A stretch of 64,000 nt of DNA from Alloacidobacterium sp963823845. GTDB taxonomy: Bacteria > Acidobacteriota > Terriglobia > Terriglobales > Acidobacteriaceae. Under the pieces are notes generated by a model. The model made no database searches. It was given only the letters and a program-made list of their open reading frames with translations, and was not told the origin of the DNA. Shown here piece by piece: positions 25,341-37,919 of the stretch (positions within the stretch are counted from its first letter, which is position 1; every line of letters starts with the position of its first letter). The DNA is taken from assembly GCA_963823845.1 (NCBI GenBank), contig CAWGND010000014.1:186001-250000 (forward strand), written 5' to 3'. The position numbers and the translations under genes were made by a program.

Positions 25341-27125
25341 ATGAGAAGACTAAGCGGATGGTCAATTCTTCCTCTCGTCATATCCTCTTTGGCAGCGCAG
25401 ACGAATCCCAATGTTCCTCAGCATGTCGTCGCCATCCGTTACGTTACGGTAATTGACGCCACCGGCGCGCCAGCCCGACCGGATATGACGGTCATCATCG
25501 TTGGCGATCGCATTACACAAATAGAAAAAAGTGGCGGGACGTCCGTGCCCGAAGGTGCACACTCGGTCGATGCCACAGGCAAGTTTCTGATCCCCGGCCT
25601 GTGGGACATGCACGTTCATCCCACCGGCAAAGAATATCTGGCGCTATTCATTGCCAACGGTGTAACCGGGATACGCATCATGTGGGGCTCCCCCAGCGAC
25701 TACGAGTGGCGGAAGCAAGTCGAAGCCGGGCAACTGATTGGTCCGCATATGTCGATAGGCAGCCCCATCATCGACGGACCAAAGCCGCTCTGGCCTGGAT
25801 CGATCTCCGTGAGCAGTGAAGAGGAAGCTCGACAGGTCGTCGACCAGGCGAAGCAACATGGCGCTGACTTCGTCAAGGTGTACCAGTTTCTTTCCCGCGA
25901 GGAATACCTCGCCATCGCCGATGAAGCAAAGAAGCAGGGTATCCCATATGAGGGACATGTGCCGATCTCAGTCTCGGCCAGGGAGGCGTCGAGCGCTGGA
26001 CAGAAGAGCTTCGAGCATCTGGTTGGCATTCTTCCTGCGTGCTCTACACACGATGCAGAGCTCATGCACGCCCAGCAGGCCGACCTGACGGAGGACATAG
26101 CTTCGGGCAAGGTGAAATTCTGGGGGACGCATATAAAGGAATCCAGGGAGATGATGCTGGACACTTACAGTCCGGAGAAGTCTGCCGCCTTGTTTGCTGT
26201 GCTGAAAAACAATGGCACCTGGCAGTGCCCGACACTTACGCTGTTGCACATGTTCGCGTACGGAGATGATCCGGCTTTTCTCAACGATGTTCGGCTGAAA
26301 TACCTGCCCGCCCGAATCAGAGGCGGCTGGGACCCGACGACCGTGGATGGAAAGCACACGCCAGAAGATTTCGCCTACGGGAAAAGAGAATTTCAAAAAG
26401 ATCTCGAAGTAGTGGGCGCAATGCAGAAAGCAGGAGTCGAAATTTTAGCCGGCACCGACACGGCAAACCCATTTTGTTTCCCCGGCTTCGGTCTGCATGA
26501 CGAACTGGGCTTCCTCGTGCAGGCCGGGCTGTCTCCCATGCAGGCACTCCAGGCCGCTACCCTGAATCCGGCGCGGTTCTTAGGTAGGGAAAAGGACCTT
26601 GGCACCGTCGAAGCTGGAAAAATCGCCGATCTGGTGCTGCTCGACGCGAATCCCCTGGACAATATCGGCAACACTCGAAAAATTGCCGCTGTCGTTTACG
26701 GAGGCCGGGTCTTCGATCGATCTGCGCTGGATGGAATGCTGGCAAAAGTGGAGGACCTCGCTGCCAGAAAACCCATCGGCGAAGTGCTTTTCAAGACGAT
26801 TGAGGAGAAGGGCGCCGAGGCAGCAGTCGCGCAGTATCGCGATCTTAAGACCACGCAACCCGGCGCTTACGATTTCAGTGAAAATGAACTGATCGAACTT
26901 GGCTATCAACTGATCCGCATGAAGAAGTTCATCGACGCGATTGCGATTTTCAAGCTGAGCGTTGAAACCTACCCGCAGTCCTACAACACCTATGACAGCC
27001 TCGCCGAGGCCTACATGGATAACGGCGACAAGCAGCTTGCTATTGAGAATTACCAGAAGTCATTGCAGCTTAATCCCGGCAACACAAACGGCGTCAGGAT
27101 GCTGAAAAAATTGAACTCTCAATAA
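25341..27125 (+). CDS. Exported amidohydrolase with C-terminal TPRs
   Basis: 594 aa. Short signal-like N-terminus (MRRLSGWSILPLVISSLAAQ). Amidohydrolase fold: composite beta domain, then LIPGLWDMHVHPTG with metal ligands His91 and His93, further ligands in YEGHVPISVSA and KSFEHLVGIL, and Asp in LAGTDTANPF; HDELGFLVQAGLSPMQALQA and GTVEAGKIADLVLLDANPLD complete it. From about residue 500 two TPR-like units follow (AIAIFKLSVETYPQSYNTYD, SLAEAYMDNGDKQLAIENYQ). Such enzymes hydrolyse imidazolone, peptide or hydantoin-like bonds; the substrate is unknown. Confidence 0.92.
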   Translation: MRRLSGWSILPLVISSLAAQTNPNVPQHVVAIRYVTVIDATGAPARPDMTVIIVGDRITQIEKSGGTSVPEGAHSVDATGKFLIPGLWDMHVHPTGKEYLALFIANGVTGIRIMWGSPSDYEWRKQVEAGQLIGPHMSIGSPIIDGPKPLWPGSISVSSEEEARQVVDQAKQHGADFVKVYQFLSREEYLAIADEAKKQGIPYEGHVPISVSAREASSAGQKSFEHLVGILPACSTHDAELMHAQQADLTEDIASGKVKFWGTHIKESREMMLDTYSPEKSAALFAVLKNNGTWQCPTLTLLHMFAYGDDPAFLNDVRLKYLPARIRGGWDPTTVDGKHTPEDFAYGKREFQKDLEVVGAMQKAGVEILAGTDTANPFCFPGFGLHDELGFLVQAGLSPMQALQAATLNPARFLGREKDLGTVEAGKIADLVLLDANPLDNIGNTRKIAAVVYGGRVFDRSALDGMLAKVEDLAARKPIGEVLFKTIEEKGAEAAVAQYRDLKTTQPGAYDFSENELIELGYQLIRMKKFIDAIAIFKLSVETYPQSYNTYDSLAEAYMDNGDKQLAIENYQKSLQLNPGNTNGVRMLKKLNSQ

Positions 27126-27334
27126 CGGATTGTTCTTAATGCTTGTTTCGCATGAACTCTCACTCAACTTCTCCAGCAACCCCTTTAGCCCCGGAAACTT
27201 CCGCCGAAAACCGTGTCAAGCCCCCTCAGGCAAAGAAACTTTCTAACCCACACATTCCAAAGCGAAAAAACTAGACGAACTTTCGCCGATTATTACCACC
27301 CAAATTGCTAAACTAGATAAAGAGAGAAAAAAAC

Positions 27335-27358
27335 AAGCCCGCCAGGCATGGCGGGCTT
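27335..27358 (+). terminator. Intrinsic terminator
   Basis: AAGCCCGCC (27335-27343) pairs with GGCGGGCTT (27350-27358), followed by TTCCTTTTT. About 210 nt after the amidohydrolase stop. Confidence 0.8.
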
Positions 27359-27388
27359 TTCCTTTTTCCGGCACAAACACGAACTGCT

Positions 27389-27427
27389 TGGGTGCCCATC
27401 CTTTCACATTGATTGCGAAAGAGTGGG
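27389..27427. repeat. Interspersed repeat family B, second copy
   Basis: GGGTGCCCATCCTTTCAC ... GCGAAAGAGTGGGA, an imperfect hairpin like the one at 14902-14937. Confidence 0.6.
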
Positions 27428-27507
27428 AAACGCCAATGCACGTAACCGCCTGCAGAAAGAAGAATTTACCAAGAACACCCCCGGGGGGCGCACCACGGAG
27501 AGCCAGC

Positions 27508-28291
27508 ATGTACATCGAATGCCGCCACATCTTCTCCAGCGGAAAGAAATGCCAGTCGCCCGCGCTCACCCAGCCGCGACTTCTGCTACTTCCACTACAA
27601 TAAGCGCAACCAGAAGAGCCCATCGCGCAAATCCGGCGAGCCTTCGACCCTCGTCCAACTCCTGCCGCAACTCGAAGATGCCGACACCATCCTGACTGCG
27701 CTCTCCGACGTCATCATCGCCCTCGCCGCTAACCGCATCGACGCGCACCGTGCCCGGATCCTCATCTACGGCCTGCAGGTCGCCTCCCAGCACAGTCGCC
27801 GCGTCGGGCAGAACAGCAGCATCCAAACCGTACGCGAAACGTACGAAGACGAAGACGGCTCGCTCGTAGGACCGCGTCTGCAACGCTACGACAGCGAAGA
27901 CCTCACCGACGACGACGACGTAGACGAGGAGGACGAGGCAGCGGCCATCGAAGAACGATGGAATCGCGAACTCGACGAACAATACGGCTCGCTGCTCAAT
28001 GCCACCGAAGAACCCATGACGAACACGACGAATGCGTCACCCAGCGAACCCGAAGCCACCGGCCATCTCCCACAGATACAGGGCGCCGCCGAGCCACGCG
28101 GCGCCACTAGGCAACGTTGCCGCGCAAAGAGGCGCGAACCAGAGAGCTCGGCACGCCTGAATCGGGCAGGGAAGTGTCACGTGCAAGGAGCCGGCAGGGA
28201 ACCCCGAAGCGTCAAAATTCAATCCGGAAAATGCGAAAAATCAAACCATACACAAGCGGAAACCTTCTTTGACTCAGCCATAAGCATTTGA
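27508..28291 (+). CDS. Zinc-ribbon-type unknown protein, frameshifted near the start
   Basis: Begins MYIECRHIFSSGKKCQSPAL (ATG 27508), a start I recognise from a family of unknown proteins widespread in Acidobacteriota. Frame 1 soon stops; near 27572 the frame shifts and RDFCYFHYNKRNQK follows, giving a C-x(n)-C-x(n)-C-x2-H zinc-ribbon-like motif, then TLVQLLPQLEDADTILTALS and DVIIALAANRIDAHRARIL, an acidic stretch (DLTDDDDVDEEDEA) and a disordered tail to 28291. One indel separates the halves. DNA-binding is plausible from the motif but unproven. Confidence 0.7.
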
Positions 28292-28328
28292 TATAAAAAC
28301 ATAGGCGAAAACGCCACCCCGCCAGACA

Positions 28329-30036
<1,708 letters not shown>

Positions 30037-30428
30037 AGTCTCTGAGGAGCCTCCGAGGTTGTTCTCTGAATCAGCGCACCGCTGAGTTCACCTCTTTGTA
30101 ACACCTCGTGCTCCTCCTCGACTTAGCATTCAAACATACAGCCACAAGCTGCTCAGTTGGCGTCAGGGCAACTCGTAGGGCCGTCGCAGCAATTGCTGGG
30201 CTTCATCGAGTGCGCCACGCGTGTTGTCGTTGGTCTTGATTGCGCATTGATACTCGATCAGGGCCCGTCCCGCTGATCTGTGACGTCAAAAATCTTTATG
30301 CGCCCCATCATCAGCCACCTAACTGGTGGAATTATCTCCCGCACTTCGGGGAAAGTAATTACGTCGTTCGTCGGAACGGAACTAGGGCCCGTTCTAAGGA
30401 CGGCGTTTCTCCTTAGCTAGTGGGAAGT
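30037..30428. other. 392 nt with no supported gene
   Basis: Upstream flank of the IS110 transposase and downstream flank of the endonuclease-like gene. No family-like frame, terminator or clear repeat seen. Confidence 0.5.
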
Positions 30429-31293
30429 TCATAAGGGCGAGGTTATTCCGTATTTGTTCTCAAGGAAGATCTTTAGATCGGCTGGTAGAACCACAGCAAG
30501 TTCCTGCCATGTCAGAATCTTCAGCCGGCAGCGCACCTCGGCAAAGCGCACAGCTCTTATGACGGCATACCAGCTTTCGATCAAATCCGTGCGACGAGCA
30601 TCGCACAGCACGCAAAATGAGCTGTTCGTCGCGTATGCCGCCAATGTGCTACGAATCAGCTGATAACCGCTGTGTTTGTCATTCAACACAGGTAGCTGAT
30701 CTCGGCAAAATATATCTTCGAGATCACGGTAACGTTCAATCATGCGCGGCTTAGCCCACTGAAAATCGCTCTCTGTCAGCTTTGCCTCCACCAGTAAATC
30801 ACCGATCTTCCTTTCAATCTCTGTGCTGTCCCGCTTTCCGGCATGAAGCGGTGTGCGAGGTTTAAAGCCAAACTCAGGGATCGCGTCTTGTCCAACACCC
30901 AACAGATGGGCGACGCGACCGTCTAGGAATGTCCTGGGATGGCAAAAGATATTCATCAGCAATGCGTCGGAACTATTCGCGCAAACTATTCGCGCAATCC
31001 AACTCCATCCATAGCCAATTGGCCCGGCATTTTGATTTCTTCGAGGCAGTATGGACTTTCTGCAGCCGGCGAGCCCACTGTGGTTCCGAGCAAATTCTCT
31101 TGTACGAATCGGCATGAAAATTCCCATGACGTCCGGTTGCGTCTTTGCCAAAGATGACGCTGGGTATTTCACCATCAGTAACTTCATGAAGTAGCTTTTG
31201 AGAAGCCGCGAAAGCTAGAGCGCGGCAGCTCAGCTCTTGTCTCAGAGAGATTGGAGATGGGAGGTTTTCGAGTTGGTCAATCAAGTAAGCCAT
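30429..31293 (-). CDS. PGN_0703-like putative restriction endonuclease, broken by a 13-bp duplication
   Basis: Frame 1 starts at 31293 (MAYLIDQLENLPSPISLRQE), with DATGRHGNFHADSYKRI and, at its end, WLWMELDCANS. The other frame resumes exactly there with SSDALLMNIFCHPRTF and runs to the stop at 30429. The second half has IGDLLVEAKLTESDF, a D-x3-E-x-K nuclease core, and SFCVLCDARRTDLIESWYAV. The overall pattern is that of the PGN_0703-type putative endonucleases. The break is a tandem copy of AACTATTCGCGCA (30971-30983 and 30984-30996); removing one copy gives one open frame of about 283 codons. It begins directly after the stop of the upstream gene (TGAATG). Confidence 0.65.
30971..30996. repeat. 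13-bp perfect tandem duplication causing a frameshift
   Basis: AACTATTCGCGCA occurs twice head-to-tail. 13 is not a multiple of three, and deleting one unit joins the two conserved parts of the endonuclease-like protein. Confidence 0.9.
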
Positions 31294-31653
31294 TCACTTC
31301 GGTACATCCTCTCCGCTGGGCTGATACCAGGCCTCACGCTTTTGCGGAAAGATGCTTTCGCTCTTCGATAGGAGTGCAGACAAGGCATGACGAGCCATGT
31401 GAATGGCATAATCGATCTCACGGTCCAGTTCTGGATCGGCAGTGGTCTTGTCGGATAGTGGTGGCCTCTTCGCTGTCCGAATGGCCAGGATGAGGCAGGT
31501 AGTGATCAACAGCGATGGCCCGAGCTTCGGCCAGTCCGGACGTTCCGAATAGCCGCCGACCTCAAGCCCCACGGCGCGTTCCCAATTTTTCAAATTGATA
31601 AGACAGTCTGCCCTGGAAGATCTCTGCTGGAAGATAACGCCTGCGCTCTCCAC
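31294..31653 (-). CDS. Unknown protein coupled to the endonuclease-like gene
   Basis: 119 aa, MESAGVIFQQRSSRADCLIN at the start. It contains a moderately hydrophobic stretch (KLGPSLLITTCLILAIRTAK) and an acidic, helical second half. No family recognised. Its TGA is immediately followed by the ATG of the endonuclease-like gene, so the two form a translationally coupled pair. Composition does not differ much from the surroundings. A partner or specificity role for the nuclease is speculative. Confidence 0.55.
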   Translation of the reverse strand: MESAGVIFQQRSSRADCLINLKNWERAVGLEVGGYSERPDWPKLGPSLLITTCLILAIRTAKRPPLSDKTTADPELDREIDYAIHMARHALSALLSKSESIFPQKREAWYQPSGEDVPK

Positions 31654-31801
31654 ACAGTGGGCAAGTGTGAATGATCCAGGTTTAGCGAAGAAAACTAGAA
31701 AATACAGGGAAATTTTTGTAGAGCCTTAACCCATAACAAATACAATCATATATAGCCGATATACACAGTATTAGATGCAACTTTAAGTTTGACAACCCCG
31801 G

Positions 31802-31831
31802 GGCAATATAGGCGAATATAAAGCGAATATA
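31802..31831 (+). promoter_or_regulatory. Three phased AATATA repeats at the imuA start, possible operator
   Basis: GGCAATATA (31802-31810), GGCGAATATA (31811-31820) and AGCGAATATA (31822-31831) repeat every 10-11 bp and end 5 nt before the imuA ATG. ImuAB-DnaE2 cassettes are normally LexA-controlled; whether this is a LexA site is unknown. The classic CTG-N10-CAG box was not seen here. Confidence 0.4.
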
Positions 31832-31836
31832 ATTAT

Positions 31837-32884
31837 ATGCCTTCCGCCACCTTATTGCGTGCCCAGATTGAATCCGCACTCGCACACCGAATTCCTTCTG
31901 CGCTCACTCCAGCACCCCGAATCATACGACCGGTTTCCGCTACAGGCGTTTCGGAAATTGATGCGCTGCTCGAAGGCGGTCTGCCGCTGGGAGGCATTAC
32001 AGAGATGGTCGGTCCGGAATCCTCCGGGCGCACTTCCGTTGCACTCTCTTTCATTGCTCAGATGACTCGGACAGGGAAAGTCTGCGCCTGGGTCGACGTA
32101 TCGAATGCATTGCATCCTGAATCTGCGGCCGCGTCGGGTATCGATCTATCCCGACTTCTCTCAGGTGCGTTGCAGGGTGCACAGAAGCGCCGGAAACCGT
32201 GGCGTCGAAGCCTGCTTTCATTCTTCCGGAGAAATACCTGATTCCTCCACCTGATCAAGAAGGGATTGAATGATGGCGACTTTCAGCCCGCACCCACGCA
32301 GCGAAACGAAAGGACTCTCCGACGCACTCAACGGTTTGCTGTAAGCCGAAACATTCGCACCGCGATATGCAGAACCGCGACGCAAGGAGACGATCAGAAA
32401 AGGAAGCTTTCGAACCAAATCTGCAGAAGCCCTCAACAAGACAAAGCAGAAAGTCGGTTCTATCTGCACAGACCGTTGTCACAAATTGATCCTCCGGAGA
32501 TTTGGGTCACAGATCTCCTTTTGAGGGACGGAGACTTTAGCGCGATTGTCCTCGACTTGGGCAGCGTTGCGCCCGAGCATTCCTCGCGCGTGCCGCTGGC
32601 AACCTGGTTTCGTTTCCGCGCTGCTGCTGAGAAGACACAGGCAAGCATTGTGCTCCTGACTCAACACTCCGTGCGCGAAGAGCAGTGGTGAGTTGCTGTT
32701 ACGGTTTCAGCCAGGACGAGCAAGTAGCGACGAAGTCACAGTACTGACCCGGATTGAACACTCGCTCGAAGTCGTGCGTAGACGCTTCACGCAAGAGGCC
32801 ACAACGTGGTTCCGTTACGCAAACCACCGCAGAACGTAAACACAGCGGGCTGGCGTAGTCGAATACTGGGCAGGTGCCGGATGA
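31837..32884 (+). CDS. imuA: ImuA-type RecA-like cell division/mutagenesis protein, frameshifted
   Basis: First gene of the SOS mutasome cassette. The N-terminus PLGGITEMVGPESSGRTSVA (RecA-like fold with a Walker-A-like loop) and CAWVDVSNALHPESAAASGI are intact; the frame then breaks near 32160. A second frame supplies DLLLRDGDFSAIVLDLGSVA and RVPLATWFRFRAAAEKTQAS; a third the end VVPLRKPPQNVNTAGWRSRI. The natural TGA (32882-32884) overlaps the imuB ATG as ATGA. At least three indels are needed for about 345 codons. ImuA helps ImuB and DnaE2 in translesion synthesis. Confidence 0.75.
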
Positions 32885-34306
32885 CAAAGCCTACCGAGGT
32901 ATATGCCTGCATCTATGCCAGAGAATTTCCGGCACAGGCGCTTCTGCGTCTGAGGCCGGAGTTCCATGACAAGCCGTGTGTCGTAATGGCGGGGGAGCCG
33001 CCATTCCAACAGGTCTGCTCGTTAAATAGGAAAGCTCGCGCGCTCGGCATCGTCCCTGGCATGACGCAGGTGGAAGTCGACACGTTTCCGTCAGCCATTG
33101 TGTTGGCACGCTCCGAAAGCGCTGAGGCTGAGAACGAAATCGATTCTGCTCGAATGTGCGGGAGGATTCTCGCCTCGCGTGGAAGACCGGAGCGAAGACA
33201 GTATTTTCCTATGTGTCATCGATATCGCTGGAACTAGGAGCCTTTCGGGCCGCCCGAAGATCTGGCCCAGAATCTCCTCACTCGCGTCAGAACGCTCGGA
33301 GTAGCAGCGTGTATTGCCGTCAGCAGTAATTCTCATGCGGCGGTCGCACTTGCCAGGGGATTGTTGCCACAACATGGAGTGAAGGTCATCCCTCCAGGGG
33401 AAGAAAGGACAACACTGGCCTCGCTGCCGCTTGCAGTTCTCGATCTCATCAGAAAAACAGAAGGAAACCTTCTCCTTGTGGGGTATTCACACCCTGGAAA
33501 TGTTAGCCGCTCTGCCGGAAAAAGAACTGATTGCGCGCATGGGGCAAGCGGGGAAACGCCTTCGCCAGTTAGCACGCGGAGAAGCGCCGCACCTGTTTCA
33601 GCCAGTAGAACCAGATTTCACGCTTGAAGAGGGCATGGAGTTGGATACTCCCGCTTCAATTACTCGATGCGCTGCTCTTCGTCGTGAATGTCATGCTGGA
33701 GCAGCTTATCTTCCGAGCCGCTACCCGCATCCTGACACTCGCTTCTGTGACGGTTACGTTGATGCTCAAAGGCGGCGCTACGAATTCGCGCACCGTCCGG
33801 CCCGCGGTGCCTACCGACGATAAGCGATTCTTGATCAAACTACCCCACCTTGATCTTGATGCTCATCCGCCACAGGCGGCAATTCTCGCGCTGAGACTTA
33901 CCGCAGAACCAGGCAGCACGAGCAAGGTGCAACTCGGCTTGTTCTCGCCACAGTTGCCGGAAGACTTCGCGTCTCGATGTGACGATGGCACGTATCCGCG
34001 CCATCGTGGGCGAGGAAAATGTTGGCCGCGCTGTGCTGAATGACACGCATAGGTCCGAGGGATTTCATCTCGAGCCATTTGTCGTTCCACCCACGCAAGT
34101 CATCGGGCATAACTTCAATTCTCCCTGCCTTCCGCCATCCGGCAGCATCTATCCGTCCCGCGGAGGCAAAAGTTTTGGTCACAGAGTGCAAAAGTGGATC
34201 GTCCAAAGAAGGCGCCAATGTGATCTTGCCTTTCGCCAGGATGCGCATCAGCTGTTACCTGACCTCATGCTGGAACAGTGGCGGCTACGTCGCTTTGTAT
34301 GATTAG
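32881..34306 (+). CDS. imuB: ImuB-type Y-family polymerase-like protein, frameshifted
   Basis: Starts MTKPTEVYACIYAREFPAQA and continues CVVMAGEPPFQQVCSLNRKA, LGIVPGMTQVEVDTFPSAIV: the Y-family palm as in ImuB, which is catalytically inactive and acts as the adaptor of DnaE2. The frame breaks near 33160; later pieces include FCRIRELIARMGQAGKRLRQ-like little-finger sequence, HPPQAAILALRLTAEPGSTS, VQLGLFSPQLPE and MARIRAIVGEENVGRAVLND (DNA-binding C-terminal part). It ends ...YVALYD at 34306, overlapping dnaE2. At least four indels; no intact product from this sequence as given. Confidence 0.75.
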
Positions 34307-37300
34307 CCGATATGTAGAACTGCATGCGGCCAGTGCCTTCAGCTTTCTTCAAGGCGCCTCGTCACCAGAGAGTTTAGTCGAGTGTGCCCATGCTATGGAC
34401 ATGCCGGCGATGGCCCTCCTCGATCACAACGGCGTCTATGGCTCGGCTCGCTTTCATACCAGCGCAAAACTCAACGGCGTTCATGCGCATGTCGGCGCAG
34501 CAGTCTCCGTTTCGAGTTTCGGCTCGCGTCTCCAGCCTCCGGCATGGCTGCCGCATCAATATCCAGATGAACCGGCGCGCCTGCCGTTGTTATGCGAGTC
34601 ACGCGAGGGATATCAGAATCTTTGCCAGCTCATCACGCAGTTCAAAATGCGCGAAAGCACCAAGAACGATGGTGCGGCAACGTTCGATGATCTGAAGCAA
34701 TACTCATCTGGTCTGGTCTGTCTCACAGGTGGGGATGAAGGTCCACTGGCCGCTGCATTGGCACGCGGGGAGAAGCAGAAGGACAAACAAGACAACTGAA
34801 GAATCTCACGCGCATCTTTGGCCCGGAGAATGTCTACGTCGAGCTGCAGAGGCATCAGGAACGTGCAGAGGAGTGGCGGAATCAGGCTGCCATCCGCATC
34901 GCACGCTCACTGAATCTCCCAATCATTGCGACCAATGGCGTTAAGCTATGCTTCGCGATACGACCGGGAGATTCAGGACCTCTTCACTGCCACCGGCATC
35001 ACGTACCAACTCGATCAGGCTGGACGCCTGCTTGCTGTCAACAGTCAGCGCTATCTGCGAACTGCGAACGAAATGGCAGCGCTCTTTCACGACATCTCAG
35101 AGGCAGTCGAGCGTACTGTCGATCTCTCCTCTCGCCTGAAATTCGAGCTCAACGATCTCGGCTATCAATTTCCGCACTATCCAGTGCCTGATGGACAGAC
35201 GATGGACAGCTTTCTGCGTAAGCGCGTCGCAGAAGGCGTCCAGCGACGGTACGGACAAAAGAACAATCGCTCACTATTCGAGCGCGCGAAAAAACAGGTC
35301 GAACACGAACTTGCACTGATCGCCAAGCTCGGTTTCGCCGGATACTTTCTCATCGTCTGGGACATCGTCGATTATTGCAAGCGCAACGACATTCTCGTCC
35401 AGGGTCGCGGTAGTGCTGCCAATTCCGCCGTTTGCTACGCACTCGAAATTACAGCGGTCGATCCAATCGGCATGGATCTGCTCTTTGAGCGCTTCCTAAG
35501 CGAGAGCAGAGGCGAGTGGCCTGACATCGATCTCGACCTGCCATCAGGTGATAAGCGCGAGGAGGCAATTCAGTATGTCTACCAGCGTTATGGCGAGCTT
35601 GGTGCGGCCATGACGGCAAATGTCAGCTCTTATCGTCAAAAGTCTGCTGCGCGCGAAGTAGGTAAAGCACTCGGCTTCGATGAGGAATCTTTGAGCGGTT
35701 ATCGAAGCTGGCGGGCCAATGGGAATGGCGCGGCAAGACCGACACGATGGCGCATTCGTTCATGGATGCCGGTTTCGATATTCAGCATCCCCGCATTGCC
35801 AAATACCTTGAGCTGTCACTTCGAATTCAGGACCTTCCGCGCAATCTCTCGCAACATTCGGGCGGAATGGTGATTTGCCAAGGCCAACTAAATCGAGTCG
35901 TACCACTTGAACGCGCATCGATGCCCGGACGCACGGTGATTCAATGGGACAAGGAAGATTGCGCGTGTCTGGGCCTCATCAAAGTCGATCTGCTGGGCCT
36001 CGGCATGATGGCCGTGCTCAAAGATTGTGTCGAATTGATTCCGCGCTATTACGGTGTCCCCGTCGATCTGGCAAATCTGCCTCAGGACGAAGAAGTCTAT
36101 CGCGTATTGCAACAGGCTGACACAATTGGCATGTTCCAGGAGGAAAGTCGAGCGCAGATGGCGTCGCTGCCGCTCAATTGCCCGAAAACGTTCTATGACC
36201 TGGTTGTCCAAGTAGCGATCATTCGTCCGGGTCCCATCGTTGGCAAAATGATGCATCCATACATGCGACGACGACAGGGAAGGGAAGCGATCACATATCC
36301 TCATCCCTCCCTTGAGCCGGTTCTGAGACGAACGCTGGGCGTGCCTTTGTTCCAAGAGCAACTGCTCCGGATAGCCATGACCGTTGCAGGTTTCACAGGG
36401 GCAGAAGCCGAGGAACTTCGTCGCGCTGTGGGCATGCGCCGCTCGTGGGAGCGCATGAAGAATCTCGAAGGCAAGCTTCGTGCCGGCATGACAGCGAAAG
36501 GCATCGATACTGCCACGCAGCACCAGATCGTGCAGAATATTAGCTCTTTTGCTCCGTACGGATTTCCCGAGAGTCATGCGGCGTCATTCGCGCTGGTTGC
36601 CTATGCTTCCGCGTATTTCAAGGTGAAATATCCGGCTGCATTTATGTATGCCATCCTCAACAATCAGCCAATGGGCTTCTACTCGCCAGCAGTGCTGGTC
36701 AAAGATGCACAACGTCATGGTCTGCGAATCAAGTCCATCGATGTTCAAACCTCCGATTGGCCGTGCACCATCGAGAGAGAACAGGATGGGACGCTGTCGG
36801 TGCGCGTGGGACTCGGCTACGTATAGTGACCTGCGAAAGACTGCAGCTGAAGCGCTGGTGAAATCGCGCATTGAGGAGGGTCTGTTCCGCTCAGCCGAGG
36901 ATCTTGCGAAACGATTCCCACCGCTGACTGAGCAAGAGTTAAAAGCGCTTGCTAAAGTCGGAGCATTGAATGAAATCGACGGCATCGAGCATCGTCGTGA
37001 TGCTCTCTGGCAGGTGGAACGGGCGGGTAAGCCCGAAGGGCCACTCTTCGGTCAACGAAGTGAATGGCTGCGTGAAGAATCCGATTTACATCCACTTAGC
37101 ATGATGACTACTGAAGAGCGCTTGGTGGCTGACTATGCAGGTACCGGCCTCACAACCGGCAAACACCCAATGTATTACCGACGCGGTGAGTTGCGTGAAC
37201 AAGGAGTTCTTTCCGCAGAGGAGCTACAAAAGTGCAAAGATGGAGAGTTTATGCGCACTGCTGGTTGTGTGATCACACGGCAGCGACCCGGCACAGCGAA

Positions 37301-37520
37301 GGGAGTCATTTTTATGACTCTGGGAGATGAAACAAACATCTCCAATGTGATCGTGATGCCCGATCTCTATGACCGGAACCGCTTGTTGGTCACTCGGAGT
37401 AAATTTCTGCTGGTCGAGGGTGTTCTTCAGAATCGGGACAATGTCGTCCATGTAAAGGCCACTCGTCTCATGACTCTTTCCGATCGCACATTGGAGTTGA
37501 GCTCTCATGACTTCCACTGA
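34299..37520 (+). CDS. dnaE2: Error-prone DNA polymerase DnaE2, frameshifted
   Basis: C-family polymerase for damage-induced mutagenesis. The ATG at 34299 (MISRYVELHAASAFSFLQGA) overlaps the imuB end. PHP domain first (MALLDHNGVYGSARFHTSAK), then RYGQKNNRSLFERAKKQVEH, AGYFLIVWDIVDYCKRNDIL, VQGRGSAANSAVCYALEITA and PDIDLDLPSGDKREEAIQYV of the palm with catalytic aspartates, IIRPGPIVGKMMHPYMRRRQ, and the OB-fold end (TRQRPGTAKGVIFMTLGDET). Breaks near 34790, 34930, 35710 and 36825; joined length about 1070 aa, normal for DnaE2. Residues around the breaks are conserved. Confidence 0.85.
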
Positions 37521-37919
37521 GCAACGTATCCGTCAGCAAAGTCTAAAAAGTTGGTTGTTCGAGCAATGAAAAAGAAAGCCATAATTCGATCTTCCTTTCG
37601 AAGCCGATCAAGAAGCTATCGGTGGATGTTGGATCGGGAGCCTTTGAGTTTGTTGACTATTCACGTTCAACGATTCGCGCTCCATCTTGTCGGCCAGTAC
37701 TGGGCAGAAAGTTATCGACCCTGACAAAATTGACTCGTGCCCGGGACAACTTCATGTTCTCAGCGGCGCAGGCTCCCGAGCCTATGGCGGCCGATTTGCG
37801 GTGGCGGGGAACCCGAGCGGTCTATCATTCAGGAACCGACTCAGGCGCAAGCAAAGAGGTAACGGCCCGCAAAGCGCGTCTTGGCGGTGCAGCTCAGATT
37901 CAGCACCAGTAAATACCCA
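37521..37919. other. 399 nt of unresolved, probably decayed sequence
   Basis: No intact gene. Short open frames occur on the plus strand and lead into the glycosidase remnant that follows; I could not assign them. Confidence 0.4.

Larger units (their letters stand above)
27126..27507. other. Gap with terminator and a family B repeat
   Basis: No gene. Contains the terminator at 27335-27358 and the repeat at 27389-27427. An AACCGTGTCAAGCCCC-like block near 27208 precedes the zinc-ribbon gene. Confidence 0.6.
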
